Source of the DNA: Piper betle
Taxonomy: Eukaryota; Streptophyta; Magnoliopsida; Piperales; Piperaceae
Direction of reading: 5' to 3'
Length of the DNA stretch: 64,000 bases
NCBI GenBank assembly: GCA_033002965.1
Contig: JAURVB010001711.1
Location: 1-64,000, forward strand
The stretch's first letter is position 1. Each line of letters starts with the position of its first letter. Made by a program: the position numbers and the translations under genes. Below the pieces are notes generated by a model. It saw only the letters and a list, made by a program, of their open reading frames with translations, made no database searches and had not been told where the DNA came from. Shown here piece after piece: positions 25,129 to 34,364 of the stretch.

Positions 25129-28019
25129 CTAAAAGTACTCAAAATGAAGGTATGAAGAATCATTAGATGTCTTCTTCCCAGCAGCAGCAGCAGCATTATC
25201 CATCCCTTTCTTCCCCACTCTTGCCTCATCCTTGCTTGCATACACAGAGAAATCCACTGTCGCAGGCACGCACGGGGGCGTGGCACTTCTCACCAGAGCC
25301 CAATTCACACCGTCAAAGAAAGGGTGCTGCTTTATCTCAGTGGCACCTCTTTTGCTGGCAATCCGCCTTTGTGGGTCTTTCACCAGCAACCCTCTGATGA
25401 GGTCTCTAGCACCAGGGCTCACAGATGGTGCCTCTGGGAACCTTAGCGGCTGCCCGACCACATTGAAAAGTGTGGCTCTGTTACCTGGGCCTCTGAATGG
25501 GGTGGAACCATGTAGTAACTCATACAAGAAGATCCCAAATGTCCACCAATCTACTGCACTCCCATGGCCCTCCCCACATATGATCTCTGGAGCAAGGTAC
25601 TCATGTGTGCCCACAAATGACATAGACCTAGCGTTAGATGGCTCTGCTATGAGCTCTATGCTTGATCCATCTACGGACCCAAAAGCAGATGATCTGGTCT
25701 TGTTCTTCTTCTTGGGTAGAATTCGTGGGAGAAAGGAAGAAGAAGAAGAAGATGATGATGGTATCTGGTTGATATTTGTAGGTGGGGAAGGTGTGTCAAG
25801 GATGCTAGAATGCCTTCTTCCTGCCAAGCTCCCCACTTGAACAGACGAGGATTTCACAAGTGTGGGATTGACAGAGCAACGGAGGGAGAGATCAAAGTCT
25901 GAGAGCATGATGTGTCCTCCATCTCTGACAAGAACATTTTCAGGTTTGAGGTCTCTGTAGATAATTCCAAGCATGTGTAGATACTCAAGGGCTAGTAGTA
26001 CCTCTGATGCATAGAACCTGAAAAAATGAACAGATATGATCATGTTGTATAATTGTGAGCAGATCATGTTTGATGAAATCGCCACACACAGAATGTTCTT
26101 ACCGAGCTGCTTGTTCTGTGAAGTATTTGTTGGGCTGCCTTTGCCTAAGGGAGTGAAGATTGCCGCCACTGCAATACTCCATCACAAGGCAATAGAACTT
26201 CTCTGTCTCAAAATGAGAGTACAATGTTGGCAAGAAAGGATGATCAAGAAGACCCAAGATTTCCCTCTCGGTTTCCGCTCTGGGAAGCTTGTTTCTGCTC
26301 ATCAAAGAGGCCTTGTCCATAACTTTCATGGCAAAGAAGGTGCTACTCCCTCTCAACTCCACAAGATAAACACTTCCAATATCCCCATTTCCAAGGCGTT
26401 TGAGAAGCCTAAAATGTGACAACCCAAGTGGTGACTCTCTTGCGTTGGCCAGTTGGATTGCCTCCCACCTTCCATCACCACCTGTGTGAGGCTTGAGAGG
26501 TCCACTCGTGGTGCTGTCTTCGCTGTTACTTCTAGAGCTGCTACTGTGATAATAAGGCCCATTGGTGTCTGCACCATTTGGCCAGTTCCTGTTCAGATTT
26601 TTATTCCTTGAAGCTTTTAGCTTGCATGAGTCAGAGAGAGTTCTTGTGCTTGATTGTAGTTCAAGCAGCTTGGAAATTGAGGTTGAAATCTCTGTGTTGA
26701 ATCTTTTGCTTGCATTCTTCACTGGTGTTAGATTGCTCAACTCATCTGCCAGTGTTTTCTTTGGGACATGATCAATTGATTTGATTACCTTGGTTGAATC
26801 TGAATTTTTGCCATGCCCAAATAGTCTCAATGGTGAATTTGAGGTTTTGATGCTCAACTCTGTACTTCCTAATTCATAAGTAGTTCCCCCACTTGGAGAT
26901 AACTGTGATGTGGGTCTCTGATCATTGTCCACATAGGAGTCTTCTTCATCATACAAGTCTATCTTTTTGCCTGCATATTTTGTCTTCCCTAATCTTGTGT
27001 TGCTCCTCTGGAAGCCATTGCAAAAACAATACTTGTCAATGTTTAAATCAAAAAGTTAAGAATGTTGTCCATCTTGATTATTGTTCTATGTATTCTATCG
27101 GCTTTGTTTTTTATTTTACATTGATAATATATCTCAAGCTCGAAAAAAAGAAAGAAAATCATTTGTGAACGATATCTGAAAATAAAATAATTTGTCAATT
27201 GATTTTACTCTTGGATGGATCTTGGTGTTCTCCAGTAGTTGGTAATAGTAATTATTAATTGGCAAATTGAAAAATGAGAAGAAGAATGATCATCTACGAA
27301 TTATATCATTTGATGCTCATTTCTCAAAAAAATTATATTGACAAATAAATATATATTATTTCTAATATAATTATATAATCTATTGATAATGAAAAGATAT
27401 AAAATCACTTTGATGTCAAAAAGTGTCCTCAACGTGGATTATGTAATACATGCGATTATAAATATCAAAATTTTGATGGTTAAATGTTTTTCTTGGTATC
27501 AACCCTCCTCTTTTATATAAGACTACGAAAGATAATAGAATAGCATTGAAAGAGTTGGTTTTATGATATAAATGTCAACTAAAAACTATAGATAAAACTA
27601 GTGAGATTATCATCGTTGGCAGAGTCATTTTTGTTGTTCTATGTAAAAAATTATCCATTATTATATATTATAAGCATAATATTTTTAACTATTAATATAT
27701 TTGTACATTGATAATATATCCCAATCTCAAAAAGAAAATGAAGAAAATCATTTGAGAAACATATTGGAAAATAAAATAATTTATCAATTGTTTTACTCTT
27801 GGGTGGATCTTGGTCTTCTCTTGTAGTTGGTAATAGTAATTATTAATTGGCAACATGAAAAATAAGAAGAAGAATGTTCACCTACCAGCTATAACATTTG
27901 AAGAAATGCCCATTTCTCAAAATAATAATTATATCCACAAACAAACATATATTATTTCTAATATAATTATACAATCAATTGATAATAAAAAGATATATAA
28001 TCACCTTGAATGCATTCAT
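25129..28019 (-). CDS. AGC VIII protein kinase (D6PK/PK7 type)
   Basis: A plant-specific AGC VIII Ser/Thr kinase; relatives phosphorylate PIN auxin carriers or act in phototropin-type signalling. Three coding exons on the minus strand: 28005-28019 (MNAFK), 26103-27007, 25129-26017, giving 602 residues in one frame. The first exon is inferred: exon 2 has no in-frame Met, while an ATG followed by a good GTGATT donor at 28004 joins in frame to the CAG acceptor at 27008-27010. Kinase motifs: GNGDIG loop (211-216), FAMK with Lys233, [10 protein letters not shown] with Asp329, DFD (347-349) in place of DFG, diagnostic of AGC VIII, a Ser/Lys-rich insertion, then [13 protein letters not shown] and [17 protein letters not shown]. 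The C-terminus FEYF is a hydrophobic PDK1-docking motif. The long Ser-rich N-terminus (1-200) is typical. Exact subfamily is not resolved. Confidence 0.88.
27118..28004. repeat. direct duplication (~290 bp) inside AGC kinase intron 1
   Basis: 27118-27412 and about 27708-28004 are clearly related in the same orientation (ACATTGATAATATATC, TGGTAATAGTAATTATTAATT, ATTATTTCTAATATAATTAT in the same order). The right copy ends at the splice donor of exon 1; the left copy keeps a GTGATT donor-like word at its equivalent end. Confidence 0.85.
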
Positions 28020-29600
28020 TTTGGTGCAGCTACAACGTGGTAATTGGAGAGGAAAAACAAAAACCCTTTTCTTCCTGCTCAAACAATATAATTGTTAGAA
28101 AACAGGCCATTTAAAATGGTTAAAATCCCAATTAAAAGTATGATTTTCTATATTCATTGAGCATATATTTCCAACAAAAAGATGAAATAATGATTTCCTT
28201 TTGAAAAAATATAGCCACATAAATAATTTTGGGTCATGATCTACATGAAGAAAATGCAATGTGTAAACGTTCAATTAATTTCATGCCAAATTACGGATCA
28301 ATGAAATAAAATGTCTCAAAACCAATAAAAATAAACTAAAAAAAATTGTGAAGAAGAATTAAAAGAAATCTTACGTTGAACTGATTTACCAAAGAGAAAA
28401 AATTCACACCAAGACAATCAAGCAGCAAATTTAATTAGGAAACAATTGTCCATTGATCAAGATTGTGGGTTGCTAATTGGGAATTAGAGATTGATAATTG
28501 AGATTTAGAAATGGGTGGAGAAGGTTAACGAGAGGAGCTGGGAGCAAAAACTTTTAGCCACGCCCTTGTACAGACGCCCTTATTCACTCGCCAGTAACAA
28601 TTACACACGTGGCATCAAGTAACAAGAACGGCACCGTAATAACGGGAACGGAAACTCTGCAAAGATTCCGAAAAATGGATTCCATATTCTTGATAATACG
28701 GAAAAGGGGCCATTTTCCTCGGCATTACATTACATGGCTTTCTTACTTTGGTAATAAGCAGCGTAAGACAAAAAATGGAGACAAGGAAGGAGGAGGAGGT
28801 GACCCAATTGTGAGCAACTGGCTATGGAGGAATTGGAAGAAATAGGAAGAGAGAAAGGATGAGAATGAGAAGGAACGCCAGGACGATACTTGTGAACCCA
28901 AGAGACGTATTGTTGAGCATGATGATCACGAAAGAGATAAAAGAAGCTTATAAGCAAAGAAGAAGAAGAATGATAATTACGGTTTAAGGTCTTAAGGTTT
29001 AAGGTTTAAGGTTTAAGGTCATATAAAAGAGAGAAGAAGAAGATGATGATGAGGGGTACCTAGGTTGCGATTTGCATGCTCCCTGATGGGTAAGAAGAAG
29101 ATGATGTTCTTATTTTGTCTGAATTTTAATGCCTAAACGGTATTGGATCCAAACATACCAAATCCGTATCTAATCTGCATCTAACCTAATCTAATAAATA
29201 AATATAACTATAAATAATGTAAAGTTGAATGTAAAATATGGGGGAAATCATAAAAAAATTTATAAGGTGTTTAGTTGTGATATTTTGGACCTATTTAATA
29301 GAAAAATAAAAAATTCAGAGATAACTACTAAATGTGGTGTTTGGTGCAAATTTGTGTTTTCTAAGTTGGAAGATAGTGCCTTGAACATAGCATTCAAGTC
29401 CATAAGTTATCATTTAAGGATCTCTTTCTCTACCAATCAAAACAACTAGCTGAAAACCAGCCCGGGTAATGTGTTGGGTATATTTGAAATTTATTAATAA
29501 AATATATCAATTAATAACATATAAAATTAAAATTTTCACAATATGACTATTGTTATTTTAAATATAAATAGTTAATATTTATTTAACCATAAAAAATATT
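28020..29600. promoter_or_regulatory. AGC kinase upstream region / intergenic
   Basis: The 5' UTR and promoter of the minus-strand kinase must lie here. At 28981-29020 there are four GGTTTAA-type units (AAACCTTAA on the kinase strand, one base off the AAACCCTAA telo-box). A GAAGAAGAAGATGATGATGA run lies at 29032-29052. No other gene was found. Confidence 0.4.
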
Positions 29601-30200
29601 TGTTTTTAGAATAGAATGATTATATAAAAAATTTTAAACAACTATAATTTTATATGACCAATGAGTAGAAATCTTACTTTAATAGCTATTAATAAGTAAA
29701 AGATTTTATTTTAATGAAAATTTTAATATTTAAATTGAACTTATAAATTTTAATGATTTTTTATTTGGTTAGAATTATACTCTAAGCTTTTCCTAACAAT
29801 AAATAACTAAATAAATAAATAAATGATAATCTTAGATTTGCTAGAAATCCAAAATTAAAAGTAGATTAAAAAACTTAAATTAAGTATGTGTTATTAAGTA
29901 ACAAATTGTAGCTCGTGTAATACAAATATGACTAGAATTTACAACTTTTTTAAGAATTAATAAGTTGGGTAGAATTATACTCTAACATTTCCAAAATAAT
30001 AAATAACAATAATAACAATAAAAATCTTAAATTAAGTAAATATTAATTGTTTAGAAAGTTATTGTATGGTTATAATCAACCGTGAAAAATTGAAACGCAA
30101 TGAAAAGAAAAAGAAATTCAATGTTTTAATGTAAGATGGTTGATGACGATGGAGGTTAAGTTGGTGACAGAGCTCGCTTTCTTAATGGGCTGAAAATTGA
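29600..30200 (+). repeat. dispersed AT-rich repeat; its distal part resembles the 765-bp satellite monomer
   Basis: 29640-30010 belongs to the family seen inverted at 11280-11740. 29975-30190 (ACTCTAACATTTCC, AAATTAAGTAAATATTAATTG, GGTTGATGACGATGGAGGT, GGTGACAGAGCT) matches a block found in every monomer of the array at 34.4-39.5 kb. It is thus an isolated partial relative about 4 kb from the array. Confidence 0.75.
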
Positions 30201-30665
30201 ATTTCTCAATATGTACTAGATATGATAAAAAATTGACCGCCATAAATCAATCAACCGACAATTTAATTAAAATCATGGAAACTAATTATTATACACTTCA
30301 TGAAACATTAGAATTCTTAAATAATTACCCTTTTTAATATACTAAGTAACTATATTAAATCTTTTTTTAATATTGGATACCCCTCTTGGAACAATATCCT
30401 TTATTAATTTATATGAAGTTTGATGAATTCCTTATTATTAAATCCCATCGAAACTTATTATTAAATCCCTCTTTTGATGGATAATCTAAACTAACCCTAT
30501 AATTCTACGACATTTTAATATAGGGTGGTTTTATTTTGTCGATACTCCATAAACAAAGTATAATTTATTATTATTTAATTAATTTTCTCCACATAGTTTC
30601 TCTCTTTGAACATCTCAATGTGTTAACAACTAATTAAATAAATATTTGTATTAAACACAACAAAA
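30200..30665. other. AT-rich spacer
   Basis: No gene, repeat family member or motif was recognised between the satellite-like fragment and the left direct repeat. Confidence 0.5.
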
Positions 30666-30938
30666 CACATGAAGAAATAATGATTAAAATTTTAATCAAA
30701 ATGTCTATTTAGTCTTTTGTTAATGGTTCACTCAATTCTAACATAATAAAGTCTACTTTGTAAAATATAAAATCAAAACTATAAATTAAGGAGTATGTGT
30801 ACGATTTATAATGATATTATAATGAAACAAACAATGGAGATAAGAAAGATAAACTCTTTTCTAATCGCTCCTTCTTTAAATCGTCAATCTTTTTGAATTA
30901 ATCCGCATTTAGAAAGTCTAAAAACCATAAAAAAGAAG
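30666..30938 (+). repeat. left direct repeat flanking plastid mosaic
   Basis: Matches 33124-33373 over its whole length with few differences plus a ~25-bp indel: CATGAAGAAA, TGATTAAAATTTTAATCAAA, TCTATTTAGTCTTTTGTTAA, GTGTACGATTTATAATGA, TTTAAATCGTCAATCTTTTT. Plastid-like DNA starts soon after it. Confidence 0.9.
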
Positions 30939-30998
30939 CCGGCACAAATAGGAACAACGATGTCGACAACTTGGTCTTAAAAATGTTAGTTTTAAGAA

Positions 30999-31067
30999 TG
31001 AGTGATTGCCCTTCTCTGACCCTTACTGCCCAACCAGAGAGCGGACCGCTAATGCGTTCCGCTTATT
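30999..31067. pseudogene. plastid inverted-repeat (rRNA operon spacer or intron) fragment
   Basis: GAGTGATTGCCCTTCTC ... CTAATGCGTTCCGCTTATT matches, from memory, sequence of the plastid inverted repeat near the rRNA operon. The exact locus within it is uncertain. Confidence 0.5.
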
Positions 31068-31173
31068 AAACAATCCAATGAAGTCCTAAGATTCCTATTA
31101 ATAAACCAAAATCCTCTATATGATTGTTACAAAGGCTTTTTGACAAGTAATTGTTGTAATGGGTCTGTGAACC

Positions 31174-31260
31174 TCTATTTGCCTCTGCCATTCTATGAGT
31201 CTCTTCCCTTTTGCGTATGATATTGCCACTCTCCTTGGCTGCATCTACTAATTAGAACTT
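31174..31260 (-). pseudogene. rps7: rps7 C-terminal fragment (plastid)
   Basis: The minus strand reads [20 protein letters not shown] then MAEANR, the conserved C-terminus of plastid ribosomal protein S7. The last residues of the plastid protein are replaced by unrelated sequence, and the segment joins clpP on its upstream side. Confidence 0.85.
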
Positions 31261-31345
31261 GATAATTCTTTTGCTTCCAGTATAAATTCTCCTGTAGGTG
31301 CCTCATAAAAAGAACTAGTAGGTTGGTAATACATAACCATGATGA
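31261..31345 (-). pseudogene. clpP: clpP fragment (plastid)
   Basis: The minus strand reads [20 protein letters not shown], matching the [19 protein letters not shown] region of plastid ClpP protease. It continues directly into the rps7 fragment at a shared GAATTATC-like word. Confidence 0.8.
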
Positions 31346-31370
31346 TATAAGATAATAAAAGGCACAGTAG

Positions 31371-31540
31371 CATGGCGTACTCCTCGGAGTTTTAAACCAA
31401 ATTTCTCCTCATGAAGATCGATGGGGTGGTTTAGGTGAGATCCAATATAGATCCAACTTTTTATTCACTCATAGGATCCAGGCCGTCCGGGGGACCACCA
31501 CGGCTCCTTTCTTCTCAAGAATCCATACATCCCTCATGAG
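31371..31540. pseudogene. trnI-GAU intron / ycf68-region fragment (plastid)
   Basis: CATGGCGTACTCCTC, GGTGAGATCCAATATAGATC, GGACCACCACGGCTCC and AGAATCCATACATCCCT match, from memory, the plastid trnI intron region within the inverted repeat. Confidence 0.7.
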
Positions 31541-31835
31541 TTCCCATTGGTGTATACATTCAATTCAAACCAAATGGATAGCTATTATCTAACTTATCTA
31601 AAATAGTAAGAGTTACGTTTATTGGTATAATTGGGATGAACCCCAGTCAATTAGATTTCAATATTTCCTATCTATCTCTACCCCTTTGGGACAATTAGGG
31701 TGCAATGAGGCCCCAATTCTTGACTGGAAGGGACACCAAACAAAGGTTCAAACATTTGCTCATATAATCTTACTTTTTCATGTTTACAATCCGGTTCATT
31801 CGATTACTATTACTATACCATCCCTTTTATAGAGA

Positions 31836-31948
31836 TTAGCCCAATCCAGAATATGAGCCGTAAAAGAAAACACCAATTAAACCAATCACAAGGATACCAT
31901 TTATAGTGCTATTAGCCAAAGAGGAAACCTTTCAGTAGTATTAGCCAT
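31836..31948 (-). pseudogene. psbJ: psbJ pseudogene (plastid)
   Basis: The minus strand starts [14 protein letters not shown], then after a one-base frameshift [20 protein letters not shown] followed by GLG and a premature stop. This is the small photosystem II protein PsbJ (about 40 residues). The sequence below 31836 fits the adjoining psbJ-petA spacer. The frameshift and early stop show it is non-functional. Confidence 0.9.
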
Positions 31949-31956
31949 TTACTTCT

Positions 31957-32030
31957 GGGATTGTAGTTCAATCGGCCAGAGCACTGCCTTGTCAAGGTGG
32001 AAGCTGCGGGTTTGAGCCCCGTTAGTCTTG
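31957..32030 (+). tRNA. trnD-GUC: plastid-derived tRNA-Asp (GUC), probably degenerate
   Basis: Starts GGGATTGTAGTTCAATCGG, anticodon loop TTGTCAA with anticodon GTC, TpsiC arm GGGTTTGAGCCCC. The 3' acceptor strand (TAGTCTTG) has two C-to-T changes against the plastid form, weakening pairing with GGGATTG. It starts 8 bases beyond the psbJ start codon on the opposite strand, an arrangement not found in plastomes. Unlikely to be a functional nuclear tRNA. Confidence 0.85.
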
Positions 32031-32398
32031 ACATCAGATCCGACGCGGCAAGAATAAAAAGAAAAGAGAGGGAAAGAAAATTGAAATAAAAAATCAAAGA
32101 AAAAAATAAAGATAAAAAGATATAGTGAGTAATTAAATAGAAATGAAATATGAAATTAAGTATAAATATAAGTAAATGTAAATTAAGTTAAGTAAAGTAA
32201 AAGTATAAGTAGAAGAACCCAGATTCCAAATGAACAAATTCAAACTTGAACAAGATTTTTCTGATTCTCGAAGAAAGAGAGCACAATAGTTAGATCCTAT
32301 AGAAAATTCAATTTTGCATTTTTTTCTTCTATCCTAATTTGATTCTAAGAAAGTATTTTTTATTTATTAAATTACATTAATAAATATAATCATTATTA

Positions 32399-32768
32399 TA
32401 TGATATCTATAGCTTTAGAACATGTATTAACTCACACCTCTTTTTTGATTATTTCAATTGTGATTTTGGTTCATTTAATAAAATTATTAGTTACGAATCA
32501 TAGTACTATGTAACTCGTTAGAAAAGGGCATAATAACTACCTCTTTTTGCATAATAAGCTTATTAATTACTCGTTGGGTTTATTCAAGACATTTATCGTT
32601 ACGTAATTTATATGAATCATTAATGTTCCTTTCATGGGGTTTCTCCACTATTCATATGCTTTCCAAAATATGGAACCATCAAAATGATTTAAGCACAATT
32701 ACAGCCCCAAGTGCTATTTTTTGCCAAGCCTTTGTAACTTTAGGTATTTTAAATGAAATGCATCGGCC
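32399..32768 (+). pseudogene. ccsA: ccsA 5' part (plastid)
   Basis: Encodes LEHVLTHTSFLIISIVILVH, then after in-frame damage [20 protein letters not shown], and [15 protein letters not shown]: the N-terminal half of CcsA, the plastid cytochrome c haem-attachment protein. Frame damage occurs near 32505-32520. The upstream stretch 32205-32340 looks like the plastid region before ccsA. The match stops near 32768. Confidence 0.9.
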
Positions 32769-33123
32769 TGCAAAAGGTGCTAAATTGGAATCCCATTCTA
32801 AGGATTTTTGTGGTTCCAAAGGATCCAACTATAGGAGAACCAGGAACAAAGAGCTCTCCCTCTTTTTCTGCTTCGGCCCGACTTGTTTTTTAGTACAAGT
32901 TGTTATAGGTGATGGGTTGGCCAATGGGGGACGAGGAACCAGGCAAATGAGGGAGATAGGGGTGGGATGGGGTGAGGCTTGGCGGGGAGGCGATGGGTAG
33001 CGTGGGGTAGAGGAGATGTGGCGGGGGGAGATCAGAAAAGGTAGAAAAGAATGAGGAGTAGTTTAGGTAATATAAATTGACACACTCTTTAAAGAAATAA
33101 TAATAATAAAATAAATCCTAAAA

Positions 33124-33373
33124 ATACATGAAGAAAATAATGATTAAAATTTTAATCAAAATATCTATTTAGTCTTTTGTTAAAGGTTCACTCAACTCGA
33201 GCATAATAACGTCTACTTTATTAAATATAAAATCAAAACTATAAAATAAGGAGTACGTGTACGATTTATAATGAAATAAGAAAGATAAACTCTTTTCTGA
33301 TCACACCTCCTTTAAATCGTCAATCTTTTTCAATTAATCAGCATTTAAAAAGTCTAAAAAACCCTAAAAAGAA
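33124..33373 (+). repeat. right direct repeat flanking plastid mosaic
   Basis: Partner of 30666-30938. It lacks about 25 bases in the middle (ATATTATAATGAAACAAACA-like segment of the left copy) and differs at scattered positions. It ends shortly before the hAT element. Confidence 0.9.
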
Positions 33374-33408
33374 CCTCCCAAGGTACATCTTTCTTTTATA
33401 ACTTGAAG

Positions 33409-33975
33409 TAGGGGTGCTAAATGAGTGAAACTACACTTAGCGTAGATTGAACTTTCAAGTCTTGGATTTGAAAACTTACCATCTAAGCTATCCCACTGCC
33501 TTGTTATTATATTATATATTTAAATATATATAACTAGTTACAATTAAAATTATTAATATATATATATACACACCACCTAAGCCGGGTCAAATAATGTTTT
33601 TTTCTCAAACTTTAATCTAGATCGTTCGATTATAATGACAACTCAAATTTGATTAAAAAAATAAAAAAAACAAAATACCCCCACTGCGACCATCATTTAG
33701 TACGTAGTTAATAATAACATTTATTTATGATTTTATATGTATTTTTAGGAGACAAGTGATATTATATATATTATTATATTATTTTATCAAGTCGGGTTCG
33801 AGTCAATTTCAAGTTATAATCGAGTCGAGTCGAGTCGAATCAAATACTGTATTTCTCAAACTCAACTTATAGGATTCGAGTTTGAGCTTAAGCATTTAAA
33901 TGTTGAGATCGAGTCGACTCAAGTCAAGCCGAACACCTAATATTCACGAGCTGACTCGCTCAATTAATAGCCCTA
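33409..33975. mobile_element. non-autonomous hAT element with 8-bp target duplication
   Basis: Begins TAGGGGTGCTAAATGAG and ends CTCAATTAATAGCCCTA, imperfect terminal inverted repeats. It is bracketed by the perfect 8-bp duplication ACTTGAAG at 33401-33408 and 33976-33983, the length made by hAT transposases. 567 bp with GAGTCGAGTC-rich interior and no transposase frame, so it must have been mobilised in trans. Confidence 0.85.
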
Positions 33976-34364
33976 ACTTGAAGTATTAGATTAATTAATT
34001 TAAAATTATCTTTATTTGTACCGACGAGGGTCATGTACTTCACTAACAAGCATCACGACTCTTGACAACTAATTCGGATACACAGTAACTTCGCGGCATT
34101 AAGCTCTAGTTCAAAACTCTCTAGATTTTCAGCAGTAGCATTTTAATTACTCGCAAAATCTTTTTTCATTGTTATTAAGCACAACTTTGGCATCCTTTTG
34201 AATTTTATTCCTTTTTCTTCCCATTTGACTTCAATAGGTGCATGCTCTTCTTGTCTTATTCATTCCATCTCCTTCTAATATATAAAAATAGATCTAATAT
34301 TAACTAATAACCAATATAATATTCAAATTAGTTAACCTTAACAAAATTCAAAATCACATACTGA

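Larger units (their letters stand above)
30939..33120. other. mosaic of plastid-derived fragments (NUPT cluster)
   Basis: Between the two direct repeats lie segments from several separate plastid loci: an inverted-repeat segment (30999-31067), rps7, clpP, the trnI intron region, psbJ with spacer, trnD, and the ccsA region. They are not neighbours in a standard angiosperm plastome, so the insertion was assembled from several pieces. All carry point changes or frameshifts expected of nuclear decay. The source could also be a mitochondrial genome carrying plastid DNA. 32770-33120 was not identified and includes a G-rich stretch at 32930-33030. Confidence 0.85.

Noticed and set aside
25232..25840. 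Plus-strand 202-codon frame
   Set aside because: It lies antisense to the conserved kinase exon 3 and shows no motif.
28609..28957. Short overlapping frames upstream of the kinase
   Set aside because: No homology recognised, low-complexity composition, and they lie in the expected promoter region.
28981..29020. Interstitial telomere repeat
   Set aside because: Units are GGTTTAA, not the plant TTTAGGG, and only about four are present.
31957..32030. Functional nuclear tRNA-Asp gene
   Set aside because: It is the plastid type, lies among plastid pseudogenes and has a weakened acceptor stem.
30666..33373. LTR retrotransposon that captured plastid DNA
   Set aside because: The flanking repeats lack TG...CA ends, and no primer site, polypurine tract or gag/pol is visible; kept only as a weak alternative.
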